Positions 43,404 to 53,337 of a DNA stretch of 64,000 bases are shown here, piece by piece. This stretch comes from Tenacibaculum aquimarinum (GTDB lineage: Bacteria; Bacteroidota; Bacteroidia; Flavobacteriales; Flavobacteriaceae): positions 310,001 to 374,000 of the forward strand of contig NZ_JAKGSC010000002.1 of assembly GCF_022478115.1 (NCBI RefSeq). Reading direction: 5' to 3'. The notes below the pieces were generated by a model, which saw nothing but the letters and a program-made list of their open reading frames with translations, had not been told where the DNA came from and did not search any database. The position numbers and the translations under genes are program-made. How positions within the stretch are numbered: the first letter of the stretch is position 1; every line of letters starts with the position of its first letter.

Positions 43404-44822
43404 ATGAAATTTACACGATTATTTATTTTATTTATCGCCCTTAGTACGTTAATTTCTTGTTCAAAAAACGAAAATATTCCATCGGACATTGAAGTTCAAA
43501 CTTTTGTTTGGAAAGGATTAAACGCCTATTATTTATGGCAAGGTGAAATTCCAGATTTATCTGACAGACGTTTTTCTGCAGACCAACAATTATACAGCTA
43601 TTTACAAGGATTTAGTAATCCAGAAAATTTATTTGAAAGCTTATTATTTGAACGTGGAGTAACCGATAAATTTTCTTGGATTGTAGATGATTACATCGCT
43701 TTAGAAAACTCTTTTGAAGGTACAACTGAAACTTCTGGTATGGAGTTTGGCTTACGTACTTTTGAAAACGATGCAACAAAAGTATACGGATATGTTCGTT
43801 ATGTAGTTCCAGGAACAGATGCCGAAAACAAAGGTGTAACTCGTGGAATGATTTTTACTCAAGTAAACGGAACAGCCTTAACACAAGCAAACTACAGAAG
43901 TCTACTATTTTCTTCAAGCACTTCATATACAATTCAATTAGCAGATTTTAATAGCGGAAATCCAACTGAAAATGGAACTGAAATCGCTTTAGATAAAAGT
44001 CAATTTACTGAAAACTCAGTGCACACAAGTGCTGTTTTTGATGAAGGAACAAATAAAATTGGATACCTAATGTATAACGCATTTACTCCTCAGTTTGATG
44101 ATGAATTAAATGACGTTTTTGCAAATTTTAAAAGTGAATTAGTTACAGATTTAATAATAGACCTACGTTATAATGGTGGTGGATCTGTTAGAACTGCAAC
44201 CTATTTAGCAAGTATGATTACCGGGCAATTTAACGGAGATGTTTTTTCTAAACAAAGATGGAATAGTAAAGTTGAAGAAGCAACAGACACAAGTAATTTT
44301 ATTAATAATTTTACAAATCAAATTGATAACGGAATTGTTAATCAACAAATAAACAGCTTAAACTTAGAGAATATTTATTTTATTACAACAGGAAGCTCTG
44401 CTTCTGCTTCAGAACTTGTAATTAACGGATTAGTTCCTCATATAAATGTAAAGCAAGTTGGTACAAAAACGTTAGGTAAATATGTTGGTTCTATTACTTT
44501 ATACGATTCTCCTAACTTCAATAAAACAGATGTAAATCCAAATCATAATTGGGCAATGCAACCAATTGTTTTAGAAATAGTAAATAAAGATGGTAATAAC
44601 GATAAAGATGGTATTGAGCCAACTGTAGAATTTCCTGAAGATTACGGTAATTTAGGTGTTTTAGGAGACAGAAACGAACCTTTATTAGACAGAACAATTA
44701 CCTTAATAACAACTGGTGCAAGAGGTGTTTTTACTCCTCGAAACACTTATTTTGGTGAAGAAATTTCAAATTCAAAATTACATACACCAACTAGTAACAA
44801 TATGTATGTAGAATTAAAATAA
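43404..44822 (+). CDS. S41 family (C-terminal processing) peptidase, lipoprotein
   Basis: Starting at 43404 gives 472 residues with a lipoprotein signal (LFILFIALSTLISC, Cys at 19); an extension to 43281 would bury it. The mid-part has a PDZ-like domain (about 110-205, TSGMEFGLRTF). The S41 core has LIIDLRYNGGGSVRTATYLAS, the catalytic Ser in TTGSSASASELV and Lys in TLGKYVGS. It cleaves proteins at or outside the inner membrane, probably in the periplasm. It stands alone. Confidence 0.92.
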   Translation: MKFTRLFILFIALSTLISCSKNENIPSDIEVQTFVWKGLNAYYLWQGEIPDLSDRRFSADQQLYSYLQGFSNPENLFESLLFERGVTDKFSWIVDDYIALENSFEGTTETSGMEFGLRTFENDATKVYGYVRYVVPGTDAENKGVTRGMIFTQVNGTALTQANYRSLLFSSSTSYTIQLADFNSGNPTENGTEIALDKSQFTENSVHTSAVFDEGTNKIGYLMYNAFTPQFDDELNDVFANFKSELVTDLIIDLRYNGGGSVRTATYLASMITGQFNGDVFSKQRWNSKVEEATDTSNFINNFTNQIDNGIVNQQINSLNLENIYFITTGSSASASELVINGLVPHINVKQVGTKTLGKYVGSITLYDSPNFNKTDVNPNHNWAMQPIVLEIVNKDGNNDKDGIEPTVEFPEDYGNLGVLGDRNEPLLDRTITLITTGARGVFTPRNTYFGEEISNSKLHTPTSNNMYVELK

Positions 44823-44829
44823 TATTTTG

Positions 44830-44889
44830 CAGATTGTCATAATGTAACCTCATTCTTAAACGTTTGTTTAAAATTATTATGACAATCTG
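44830..44889. terminator. Bidirectional terminator
   Basis: CAGATTGTCATAAT (44830-44843) and ATTATGACAATCTG (44876-44889) are perfect 14-bp arms around a 32-base loop, between the convergent S41 and patatin genes. Confidence 0.7.
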
Positions 44890-44891
44890 TT

Positions 44892-45863
44892 TTATATATT
44901 TTCGTCTAAATTAGACTCTAACAAGCCCTTTTCAACTTCTTTATTTCCAACAAGTTCAGGTCTAAAATCACTCATTAATGAGTCATTTTTAAATTTAGCG
45001 TGATCAAAACCAGCTTTCCACCATATTTTCATCTCTTTTTTATCAAATACTAAAGAATTCTTTGTTAAAACTGTTGGTGTGTAATATAAATTCAACTTAA
45101 CATCTTGGTGTTTTGCAGATAATTTACCAATTGTAACATTATGTTTTTCTACGTGTTCTAACATAAAATCAAAAACATCTAACATTAATGAAAACGGATT
45201 TTTAGCAGGCATTCTATTAATTTGAGTTATTTCTGTTTCTAAAATAATAGCGTCAATTTCTTTTGCTCCGCGTTTTATGGCTTCATGTATTGGAACTAAA
45301 CAACCAAAACCACCATCTGCATATTGGCAATGATTTTTTTCTAACAAACTCATAAAAGGAACATAATTACAAGAACCCCAAATCCAATCGCAGAAATCCT
45401 CATACTCACACTCTCTAATTGACTTATATTCAACTTGGTTAGCTGTTAAGTTAGAAACTGTTACCACAACATCCTTATTACTCTTTCTAATGTTGTTGTA
45501 CATTTCTAAAGTAACATTATTCTTAATTAATTTTCTTAAGTTTTTACTTTCTCCAAAGGTTTTTCTTCCGTTTAAAAAGTTCCAAAATGTACTTCTGTGA
45601 CGTATAGAAATAACTTTTACACCATGCACTCTTTTTACCCTAAAAGGATTATTACTAAATATAGAAGATTGATTTACAGAAGTATACAACTCCTTTAATT
45701 CATCAACCATACCTAAAGCTAAATGAGAAGTCATTAAACTACCTGTAGAAGTTCCTAAAAATAAATCATAGTCTTTTCCGCGTGTTTTCATTAAGTATTC
45801 TGCAACACCTCCTGCAAATGCTCCTTTGCTTCCTCCTCCAGAAATTACTAATGCTTTTTTCAC
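44892..45863 (-). CDS. Patatin-like phospholipase
   Basis: The 323-residue protein has the oxyanion loop GGGSKGAFAGG at residues 9-19, the nucleophile elbow GTSTGS (G-x-S-x-G) and the catalytic Asp in ADGGFG. No signal peptide. Such Ser-Asp dyad enzymes hydrolyse acyl esters of lipids. No secretion barrel domain is attached, so it is likely cytoplasmic or membrane-associated. Confidence 0.92.
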   Translation of the reverse strand: MKKALVISGGGSKGAFAGGVAEYLMKTRGKDYDLFLGTSTGSLMTSHLALGMVDELKELYTSVNQSSIFSNNPFRVKRVHGVKVISIRHRSTFWNFLNGRKTFGESKNLRKLIKNNVTLEMYNNIRKSNKDVVVTVSNLTANQVEYKSIRECEYEDFCDWIWGSCNYVPFMSLLEKNHCQYADGGFGCLVPIHEAIKRGAKEIDAIILETEITQINRMPAKNPFSLMLDVFDFMLEHVEKHNVTIGKLSAKHQDVKLNLYYTPTVLTKNSLVFDKKEMKIWWKAGFDHAKFKNDSLMSDFRPELVGNKEVEKGLLESNLDENI

Positions 45864-45905
45864 CTGTATAAATTTGATTAAATTAGTTGCCTTAAAACTA
45901 CAAAA

Positions 45906-46985
45906 ATGAACCGATTATTTATCCTTTTTTCTTTAGCAATCTTAACTATTTCTTGTAAAAATGAATATCAACCAAGAAATATAGACAAAGTAACCATTCA
46001 AGAATTTAAAATTGATAGTACAAGCATTAGAGCAATTCAGTTTCTTGATGAAAACACTCTTTATTATGCAGGTTCTAAAGGAGATATTGGTTTTACTTCT
46101 GATGCAGGAAAAACTTGGGAAACAATAAACATTAACTATAACGATAGCATAAAACCACATTTTAGAAGTATTGCTTCCAACGGAACAAATATATTCGCCT
46201 TATCTGTAGGAAACCCTGCGTTGCTATATAAAGTTTCTGAAGAAAAAGAAACATTAATCTATAAAGAAGAACATGAAAAAGTTTTTTATGATTCAATGAA
46301 ATTCTTTGCAGATAACAAACACGGAATTGCCGTTGGAGATCCAACTGAAAACTGCGCTTCTATTATTTTAACTTCGGATAGCGGAAAAACATGGTCAAAA
46401 ATACCTTGTGATAAATTACCTGTTTTTGAAGATGGTGAAGCCTTTTTTGCTGCTAGCAATACTAACATTAAAATTATTGGTAATACAGTTTGGATTGCTT
46501 CTGGAGGAAAGAAATCGCGTATTTTAAAATCTGAAAACAAAGGAAAAACTTGGCAAATTTTCGATACTCCAATTATTCAAGGAAACGGACCGCAAGGAAT
46601 TTATTCTATTGATTTTGCTGATAAACAAACCGGAATAGCAATTGGAGGAGATTACTCTAAACCAACAGAAAACAAAGCAAATAAAGCTGTTACAAAAGAT
46701 GGTGGTAAAACTTGGACTTTAATTGCTGATGAACAAGACCCTAATTATAAGAGTTGTGTGCAATATGTTCCAAATACTAACGGAAAAGAAGTTTTTGCAG
46801 TTGGTAAAACAGGAATTTCATTTTCTAATGACGCTGGACAAACTTGGAAAGAAGTTAGCAAAGACTCTTATTATACTATTCAGTTTGTAAATACAAATAC
46901 CGCTTGGTTATCTGGGAATAATAAAATTGGAAAACTAACATTACCTAACATGGAATGGAAAGGTGTAAAAATTAAATTGGATTAA
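45906..46985 (+). CDS. BNR/YCF48-repeat lipoprotein
   Basis: The 359-residue protein has a lipoprotein signal (LFILFSLAILTISC, Cys at 17). The body is a beta-propeller with repeated S/T-x-D-x-G-x-T-W loops: TSDAGKTW, TSDSGKTW, SENKGKTW, TKDGGKTW and SNDAGQTW. That is the Asp-box pattern of sialidase-like and YCF48 propellers. No sialidase catalytic set is seen. Function unknown. The start codon lies 43 bp from the divergent patatin gene. Confidence 0.88.
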   Translation: MNRLFILFSLAILTISCKNEYQPRNIDKVTIQEFKIDSTSIRAIQFLDENTLYYAGSKGDIGFTSDAGKTWETININYNDSIKPHFRSIASNGTNIFALSVGNPALLYKVSEEKETLIYKEEHEKVFYDSMKFFADNKHGIAVGDPTENCASIILTSDSGKTWSKIPCDKLPVFEDGEAFFAASNTNIKIIGNTVWIASGGKKSRILKSENKGKTWQIFDTPIIQGNGPQGIYSIDFADKQTGIAIGGDYSKPTENKANKAVTKDGGKTWTLIADEQDPNYKSCVQYVPNTNGKEVFAVGKTGISFSNDAGQTWKEVSKDSYYTIQFVNTNTAWLSGNNKIGKLTLPNMEWKGVKIKLD

Positions 46986-47049
46986 CAAAATTAGATCTAT
47001 CGTTTAAAACGAGAAACAAAGTGATGAATCTTTATTTCTTATACTGTTA

Positions 47050-47190
47050 GATTCTTCGGTCATGCTTCCCTCTGAATGACAAACTACAAGTGTCATTTCG
47101 AAATGAGTGAAGCATGAACGATTAAGAAATCTTCTTAATTTCTACTCAAAATCTTGAGATTTCTCTTATGGTCGAAATGATGATAAAAAT
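47050..47190. repeat. Dispersed intergenic repeat with nested palindromes
   Basis: The gap 46986-47272 holds TCATGCTTC (47060-47068) facing GAAGCATGA (47109-47117) and a perfect 14-bp palindrome TCATTTCGAAATGA (47093-47106), followed by AGAAATCTTCTTAATTTCT and GAGATTTCTC. I recall this kind of block ('TCATTTCG...GAAATC') as recurrent between genes in Flavobacteriaceae. No coding potential is visible. Confidence 0.6.
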
Positions 47191-47272
47191 AATTTTAATT
47201 TCTTAATATTTTGTTAAACCCAAAGCTTAATCCTATTAAAAGAAATATCTTTAAAAACTAAAAACTAACCAA

Positions 47273-50236
47273 ATGAAAAAACACCTACTATGGTTGTTAT
47301 TTTTATGCACTTCAATATTAAGTGCTCAAGAATACTTTCCAAAAGATGATGGAGTTAAAACTCCGAACAACAAAACAATAGCCTTTACAAAAGCAACTAT
47401 TTATATAACACCTACAAATGTTATAAAAAACGGAACTTTATTAGTTAAAAACGGAAAAGTTGTAAATGTTGGGCGTTCAGTTTCAATACCAAAAGATGCA
47501 CAGATAGTTAATTTAGAAGGTAAAAATATTTACCCTTCATTTATTGATGCTTACACGGATTTTGGAATTGCAAAACCAAAAAGACAAAGAGGAAATCCTA
47601 ATGCAAGTCCACAATACGAACCTGAAAGAAAAGGATATTACTGGAATGATCACATTAGACCAGAAACGAACCCAATAGCCGATTTTAAATTCGATGCTAA
47701 AAAAGCAAAAGATTTATTAAAAGCTGGCTTTGGAGTTGTAAACACGCACATGCAAGATGGTATTATTAGAGGAAACGGTTTATTAGTTTCTTTAAATACC
47801 CAAACTACAAATGCTTATAGAGTTTTAGAAGATAAGTCTGCTCAATATCTTTCTTTTACTAAAAGTAACAAATCAAGACAAATGTACCCAGGATCTTTAA
47901 TGGGTTCTATAGCGCTTTTACGTCAAACTTATAACGATGCAGATTGGTATTTAAAAGGAAATACAAAAAATAAAGATTTAGCTTTAGAAGCTTTAGATAG
48001 AAACAAAAATTTACCTCAAATATTTTATGCAGGTTCAAAAATCAATGCTTTTAGAGCTGATAAAATTGGTGACGAATTTGGAATTCAATACACAATTGTT
48101 GGTGGTGGAGACGAGTTTGAGCGCATAAATGATGTAAGAGCAACAAACGCTACATTTATTATTCCAATCAATTTTAGAGCTGCTTACGATGTTTCTAATC
48201 CGTATTTAGCACAACATGTAAGCTTACATGATATGAGAAAATGGAACCAAGAACCTACCAACCCAAAAGTATTGGCAGAAAATGGTGTAACTTTTTCTTT
48301 AACTACGCATTCTTTAAAAAAAGTTGATGATTTTACCAAGAACATTCAAAAAGCCATCAAATATGGTTTAGATAAAACAAAAGCCCTAGAAGCTTTAACT
48401 ACAGTTCCTGCTAAAATTTTAGGAAAATCTAACATTGGTAACTTACAAACTGGTAGTTACGCTAACTTTTTAATTACTTCTGGAGATATTTTTGACCCTA
48501 AAACTACTTTATATGAAAACTGGACTTTAGGTGATAAAAACGTAATTAATGACATGAATGTTAAAGATATTGCAGGAAATTATGCTTTAGCTTTAAACGG
48601 AAAAACATACGATTTATCAATTACTGGTAAAGGAGCAAAACAAAAAGGAGCTTTAAAATTAGATGATAAAAAAGTGAAGTCTAAATTTTCTTTTAAAGAT
48701 GGATGGATTTTTATGAGTATTCCTTCAGAAAATGATGCAACTAAATTTAATCGTTTAACAGCTAAGATTACTGATAGTCCTGTAATTTTAGGAAAAGTAA
48801 TAAATGAATTTGGAAACGAATCTCAATGGTCTGCAGCTAAAATTGTTAAGAAAGACGATGAAAAATCTAAAGACAAAAAGAAAAAAGACAACAACTCCAC
48901 TCCTACCGTTTTACCTGTTTCTTATCCAAATGTTGGTTTCGGTTTAGCACAACAACCTAAACAAGAAACTATTTTATTTAAAAATGCTACAGTTTGGACA
49001 GGTGAAAAAGAAGGAAACTTAGAAAATACTGACGTTTTAATAAAAAATGGAAAGATTGCTAAGATTGGAAAAAACATTTCCGTTGGAGGCGCAAAAACAA
49101 TTGATGCTACAGGAAAATATGTAACTGCTGGAATTATTGACGAACATTCACATATTGCAACAACTTCAGTAAATGAATGGGCACAAAATTCAACAGCAGA
49201 AGTAACTATTGAAGATGTTGTAGACCCTAATGATGTAAATATTTACAGAAATTTAGCTGGTGGAGTAACTTCTATTCAAATTTTACATGGTTCTGCAAAC
49301 CCAATTGGTGGTCGTTCTGCAATCATCAAACTAAAATGGGGAGAAAATGCAGACAATTTAATCTATAACAATACACCAAAATTTATAAAATTTGCTTTAG
49401 GTGAAAATGTAAAGCAATCTCGTAGCAGAAACGGAACTCGTTTTCCGCAAACACGTATGGGAGTTGAGCAAATGTATATCGATTACTTTACACGCGCTAA
49501 ACAATATGATGCAAAAAAGAAAAGCGGACAAGCTTACAGAAAAGATGCTGAGCTAGAAACACTTGCTGAAATCATCAATAAAGAACGTTTTATTTCTTGT
49601 CACTCTTACGTACAATCAGAAATTAATATGTTAATGAAAGTTGCGGAGAAATTCGACTTTAACATTAACACATTCACACATATTTTAGAAGGTTATAAAG
49701 TTGCTGATAAAATGAAAGAACACGGTGTTGGAGGTTCTACTTTCTCAGATTGGTGGGCTTATAAATACGAAGTAAATGACGCAATACCTTATAATGCTGC
49801 AATTATGCACAACCAAGGAGTTACCGTTGCTATAAATTCTGATGATGCAGAAATGTCTCGAAGATTAAACCAGGAAGCTGCCAAAACAGTTAAATATGGT
49901 GGTATGTCTGAAGAAGAAGCTTGGAAAATGGTTACTTTAAATCCTGCAAAATTATTGCATATAGACAACAAAGTAGGAAGTTTAAAAGTTGGTAAAGATG
50001 CAGATGTTGTTTTATGGAATACAAATCCATTATCTGTATATGCAAAACCTTTAAAAACTATTATTGAAGGAAGAACTTATTTTGATATTGATGCTGATTT
50101 AGCTAAAAGAGAAGCTATTAAAGCTGAAAGAAGCAAGTTAGAAAACATGATGCTTCATGAGAAAATTAATGGCGGTAAAGTGCAACCACCATCTAAAAGG
50201 GTGAAAGAATTATTCCATTGTGAAACTTTAAAATAG
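47273..50236 (+). CDS. Secreted protein with two amidohydrolase-like modules
   Basis: The 987-residue protein has a signal peptide (ends SILSAQ). Module 1 (about 35-435) has the composite-domain start and barrel (NIYPSFIDAYTDFGI) but lacks the first H-x-H of amidohydrolases. Module 2 (about 570-960) has it: AGIIDEHSHIATTSVNEW, then IQILHGSANPIGGRS, and later ILHIDNKVGSLKVGKDADVVLW. A Lys/Asp-rich linker (about 525-545) separates them. Module 2 may be an active metal hydrolase, module 1 is probably not. It forms an operon with the next gene, 7 bp away. Confidence 0.9.
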   Translation: MKKHLLWLLFLCTSILSAQEYFPKDDGVKTPNNKTIAFTKATIYITPTNVIKNGTLLVKNGKVVNVGRSVSIPKDAQIVNLEGKNIYPSFIDAYTDFGIAKPKRQRGNPNASPQYEPERKGYYWNDHIRPETNPIADFKFDAKKAKDLLKAGFGVVNTHMQDGIIRGNGLLVSLNTQTTNAYRVLEDKSAQYLSFTKSNKSRQMYPGSLMGSIALLRQTYNDADWYLKGNTKNKDLALEALDRNKNLPQIFYAGSKINAFRADKIGDEFGIQYTIVGGGDEFERINDVRATNATFIIPINFRAAYDVSNPYLAQHVSLHDMRKWNQEPTNPKVLAENGVTFSLTTHSLKKVDDFTKNIQKAIKYGLDKTKALEALTTVPAKILGKSNIGNLQTGSYANFLITSGDIFDPKTTLYENWTLGDKNVINDMNVKDIAGNYALALNGKTYDLSITGKGAKQKGALKLDDKKVKSKFSFKDGWIFMSIPSENDATKFNRLTAKITDSPVILGKVINEFGNESQWSAAKIVKKDDEKSKDKKKKDNNSTPTVLPVSYPNVGFGLAQQPKQETILFKNATVWTGEKEGNLENTDVLIKNGKIAKIGKNISVGGAKTIDATGKYVTAGIIDEHSHIATTSVNEWAQNSTAEVTIEDVVDPNDVNIYRNLAGGVTSIQILHGSANPIGGRSAIIKLKWGENADNLIYNNTPKFIKFALGENVKQSRSRNGTRFPQTRMGVEQMYIDYFTRAKQYDAKKKSGQAYRKDAELETLAEIINKERFISCHSYVQSEINMLMKVAEKFDFNINTFTHILEGYKVADKMKEHGVGGSTFSDWWAYKYEVNDAIPYNAAIMHNQGVTVAINSDDAEMSRRLNQEAAKTVKYGGMSEEEAWKMVTLNPAKLLHIDNKVGSLKVGKDADVVLWNTNPLSVYAKPLKTIIEGRTYFDIDADLAKREAIKAERSKLENMMLHEKINGGKVQPPSKRVKELFHCETLK

Positions 50237-50243
50237 AAAGAAG

Positions 50244-51542
50244 ATGAAAAATTATATATATACAATAGCTTTTTTACTTTCAATTGGAAGTTTATTTGCA
50301 CAACAAACACCTGCTCCAAAGCAATCTGCAGATTACACCATTGAAGGTGCAACTGCACATTTAGGAAATGGACAAGTAATAGAAAACTCACTAATAATGT
50401 TTTCTAATGGAAAAATTACACACGTTGGTAATGCACTTACTAAAATTGCAAGACGCGGAACTGTAATAGACGCTAAAGGGAAACACGTATATCCAGGTTT
50501 TATAGTTGCTAATACAACATTAGGTTTAGGTGAAGTTGATGCTGTAAAAGCATCAATTGATGAACGAGAAATTGGTACTTATAACCCACATATAAGAAGT
50601 ATTATTGCTTATAATACCGAAAGTAAAGTTGTAGAATCTATGCGTCCAAATGGAGTTTTAATTGTACAAACTACACCACGTGGAGGAACCATTTCTGGAA
50701 CTTCTTCAATAGTTCAATTAGATGCTTGGAACTGGGAAGATGCCATTGTAAAAGAAAACGATGCAATTCATATGAATTGGCCAAGTAGCGTATCGTATTC
50801 TGGAAGATGGTGGGCTGGAGAACCAAGAGTTGTAAAAGAAAGTAAGAATTATACGGAAAACTTAAATAAATTTTCTTCGTATTTACAACAAGCTAAAACA
50901 TATTTAAAAGGAAATAAATCTGAAAAGAACTTACCTTTTGAAGCTATGAAAGGATTATTTAATGGTTCTCAAAAATTATTTATTCACGTTAGTGGAGAAA
51001 GAGAAATTACAGACGCTATAACACTTTCTAAAAAAGAAGGTATTAATAAGATTGTAATTGTACATGGTGGAGATGCAGATAAAGTTGCAGATTTATTGGT
51101 TAAAAACAATATTCCTGTAGTTTTAGAACGCGCTCATAGATTGCCAAATGCAGAAGATCAAGATTACGATTTACCTTATAGAACTGCTAAAATATTAGTT
51201 GATAAAGGTATAACAGTTAGTATTGGTATGGAAGGTGATATGGAACGTATGAGTACACGTAATGCACCATTTTATGCTGGAACGTATGCTGCTTATGGTT
51301 TAGACAAGGAAGAAGCTCTAAAACTAATAACTTCAAATGCGGCTAAAATTTTAGGAATAGATGACAAAGTAGGAACTTTAGAAGTTGGTAAAGATGCTAC
51401 TCTATTTGTTTCTGAAGGAGATGCTTTAGATATGAGAACCAATAAAGTTTCAAACTCTTTTATTAATGGTAGAAAGTTAAGTTTAGAAACACACCAAACT
51501 AAACTTTGGAAACGATACTCCGATAAATATAAAAATCAATAA
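50244..51542 (+). CDS. Secreted amidohydrolase-like protein, metal site incomplete
   Basis: The 432-residue protein has a signal peptide (AFLLSIGSLFAQ). It has the urease-type composite domain (TIEGATAHLGNGQVIENSLI) and barrel, ending in KILGIDDKVGTLEVGKDATLFV. At the place of H-x-H it reads YPGFIVANTTLGLGEVDA, so the metal site is incomplete; IVHGGDADKV and SIGMEGDME mark later barrel strands. It resembles module 1 of the upstream protein and may act as a partner of its active module 2. Confidence 0.88.
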   Translation: MKNYIYTIAFLLSIGSLFAQQTPAPKQSADYTIEGATAHLGNGQVIENSLIMFSNGKITHVGNALTKIARRGTVIDAKGKHVYPGFIVANTTLGLGEVDAVKASIDEREIGTYNPHIRSIIAYNTESKVVESMRPNGVLIVQTTPRGGTISGTSSIVQLDAWNWEDAIVKENDAIHMNWPSSVSYSGRWWAGEPRVVKESKNYTENLNKFSSYLQQAKTYLKGNKSEKNLPFEAMKGLFNGSQKLFIHVSGEREITDAITLSKKEGINKIVIVHGGDADKVADLLVKNNIPVVLERAHRLPNAEDQDYDLPYRTAKILVDKGITVSIGMEGDMERMSTRNAPFYAGTYAAYGLDKEEALKLITSNAAKILGIDDKVGTLEVGKDATLFVSEGDALDMRTNKVSNSFINGRKLSLETHQTKLWKRYSDKYKNQ

Positions 51543-51549
51543 AAAAATA

Positions 51550-51580
51550 AAAGCCTGATAATAAATCAGGCTTTTTTTAT
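51550..51580 (+). terminator. Terminator of the amidohydrolase operon
   Basis: AAAGCCTGAT (51550-51559) and ATCAGGCTTT (51565-51574) form a perfect 10-bp stem followed by a T run, 8 bp after the stop. Confidence 0.92.
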
Positions 51581-51606
51581 ATAATATATTAAGTACTTTT
51601 GCGCTA

Positions 51607-52404
51607 ATGAAAAAACTAACAAGTATACAAAATTCATACATTAAAGACTTAACTAAACTTCAAGAAAAGTCTAGAGAACGCAAGAAAAAAGGGTTATTTC
51701 TTGTTGAAGGAAAAAGAGAAATTTCGATAGCAATACAAGGAAATTATGAAATTGAAACACTATTGTTTGTTGATGAATTATTTTCTCCTTCAGAATTAAA
51801 AAACAACATAAATAATAATGTAGAGTTTATAGAAATCTCTAAAGAAGTGTATCAAAAACTAGCATACAGAGAAACAACCGAAGGCGTTTTAGCTGTTGTA
51901 AAAACCAAAGAATTATCATTAAAGAATGTTGTTTTTAAAAACGAAAATCCGTTAGTTTTAGTTTTAGAAGGAATTGAGAAACCCGGGAACATTGGTGCTA
52001 TGCTTAGAACTGCAGATGCAGCAAATATAGATGCTGTTTTTATTGCAAATCCTAAAACAGATATGTACAATCCAAACATTATACGTTCAAGTGTTGGCTG
52101 TTTGTTTACAAATCAAATTGCTGTTGGTTCTTCTGAAGAAATTGTAACATTTTTACAAGAAAAAAACATTGCTATTTACAGTGCAACGCTACAAAACTCT
52201 AACGAATATCATAAAGAAAATTATAGCAATGCAAGCGCAATTGTTGTTGGTACAGAAGCTACAGGTTTATCTGAAATCTGGAGAGAAAAAGCAACGCAGA
52301 ATATAAACATACCAATGCAAGGTCAAATAGATTCCATGAATGTTTCTGTTGCCGCTGCTATTGTTTTGTTTGAAGCTAAAAGACAACGAAATTTTTCAAT
52401 CTAA
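51607..52404 (+). CDS. TrmH/SpoU-family RNA 2'-O-methyltransferase
   Basis: The 265-residue protein has an N-terminal substrate-binding part (KLQEKSRERKKKGLFLVEGKREI) and the SPOUT core with motif 1 EKPGNIGAMLRTADAANIDA, motif 2 IVVGTEATGLSEIW and motif 3 IPMQGQIDSMNVSVAAAIVLFE. It methylates a ribose 2'-OH in rRNA or tRNA using S-adenosylmethionine. The target nucleotide is not predictable by eye. Confidence 0.93.
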   Translation: MKKLTSIQNSYIKDLTKLQEKSRERKKKGLFLVEGKREISIAIQGNYEIETLLFVDELFSPSELKNNINNNVEFIEISKEVYQKLAYRETTEGVLAVVKTKELSLKNVVFKNENPLVLVLEGIEKPGNIGAMLRTADAANIDAVFIANPKTDMYNPNIIRSSVGCLFTNQIAVGSSEEIVTFLQEKNIAIYSATLQNSNEYHKENYSNASAIVVGTEATGLSEIWREKATQNINIPMQGQIDSMNVSVAAAIVLFEAKRQRNFSI

Positions 52405-52447
52405 CACATTCATCTTTAAAATAATATATTAAAAATCTAAAATAAAA

Positions 52448-53275
52448 ATGAAACACATTTTAATACTTAGTCTAAGTTTATTTTTTGCCTTAACATCATG
52501 TGAAAATGAGAAAAAGGTAGATACACCTTCAACAAATCAAGAGAAAGAAAACACTATATCATTCCAAAATAAAGGTCATGAATTAGTTTATAAAATGACT
52601 CAAAAAGTAGGAGATTATAGTAAGCTTAGCAATAAAAAAGATGTTGTTTATACATACACCTACCAAACTCCTGACGGAAAATCTGATATTTCAACAGAAA
52701 AATACATTTTTAACGGAGAATTATCTTACGGGAAATATAATAAACATCAAAGAACTCTAGCAAACTTAGAAGGAATTATAGAACAAGGCTATGATGGAAG
52801 CGAGTTTTGGCTGAAAAACAATGGGAAGTTAATTAATGATGCTAAAGCTTTAAAAAGAGTTGCTTTTAATAGACCAACAAATTACTATTGGTTTACAATG
52901 ATGCAAAAACTTTTAGATCCAGGTTTAAATTATGAGTATTTAGGTGAAAAAACTATTAATAATTTAAATTACGATATTGTTAAAGTTACTTTTGAGTCTA
53001 AAGAAAATACTCCTAAAGATATTTATCAATTATATATTAATAAAGAAACAAACTTGGTAGATCAGTTTCTTTTTACTGTAATGGATTTTAAAAAAGCTGA
53101 GCCTCTTTTAATGGAGCTTGCATATGAAAATATAGATGGTCTTTTAATACCAACTAAACGTAGATATAAAAATTCTAATTGGAATGCAGATGTTACCGAT
53201 AAACCTTGGATATTAGTAAATTGGACAGATATAAAATTTGACAATAATCTGAATAAAGAGTTGTTTAGAAAATAA
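52448..53275 (+). CDS. Lipoprotein of DUF6503-like type
   Basis: The 275-residue protein has a lipoprotein signal (LILSLSLFFALTSC, Cys at 18). The body is beta-rich (DVVYTYTYQTPDGKSDISTE, then KYIFNGELSYGKY) and recalls LolA/LolB-like folds that shield lipids, and the Bacteroidota DUF6503 group. No catalytic motif. It stands alone with its own terminator. Role unknown. Confidence 0.7.
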   Translation: MKHILILSLSLFFALTSCENEKKVDTPSTNQEKENTISFQNKGHELVYKMTQKVGDYSKLSNKKDVVYTYTYQTPDGKSDISTEKYIFNGELSYGKYNKHQRTLANLEGIIEQGYDGSEFWLKNNGKLINDAKALKRVAFNRPTNYYWFTMMQKLLDPGLNYEYLGEKTINNLNYDIVKVTFESKENTPKDIYQLYINKETNLVDQFLFTVMDFKKAEPLLMELAYENIDGLLIPTKRRYKNSNWNADVTDKPWILVNWTDIKFDNNLNKELFRK

Positions 53276-53286
53276 ATTACACAATA

Positions 53287-53315
53287 AAAAAATCCAGCTT
53301 TTTAGCTGGATTTTT
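53287..53315. terminator. Bidirectional terminator
   Basis: AAAAATCCAGCT (53288-53299) and AGCTGGATTTTT (53304-53315) form a 12-bp stem with a 4-base loop between convergent genes. Confidence 0.92.
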
Positions 53316-53337
53316 AATTTACACTAATAATTTCTTC

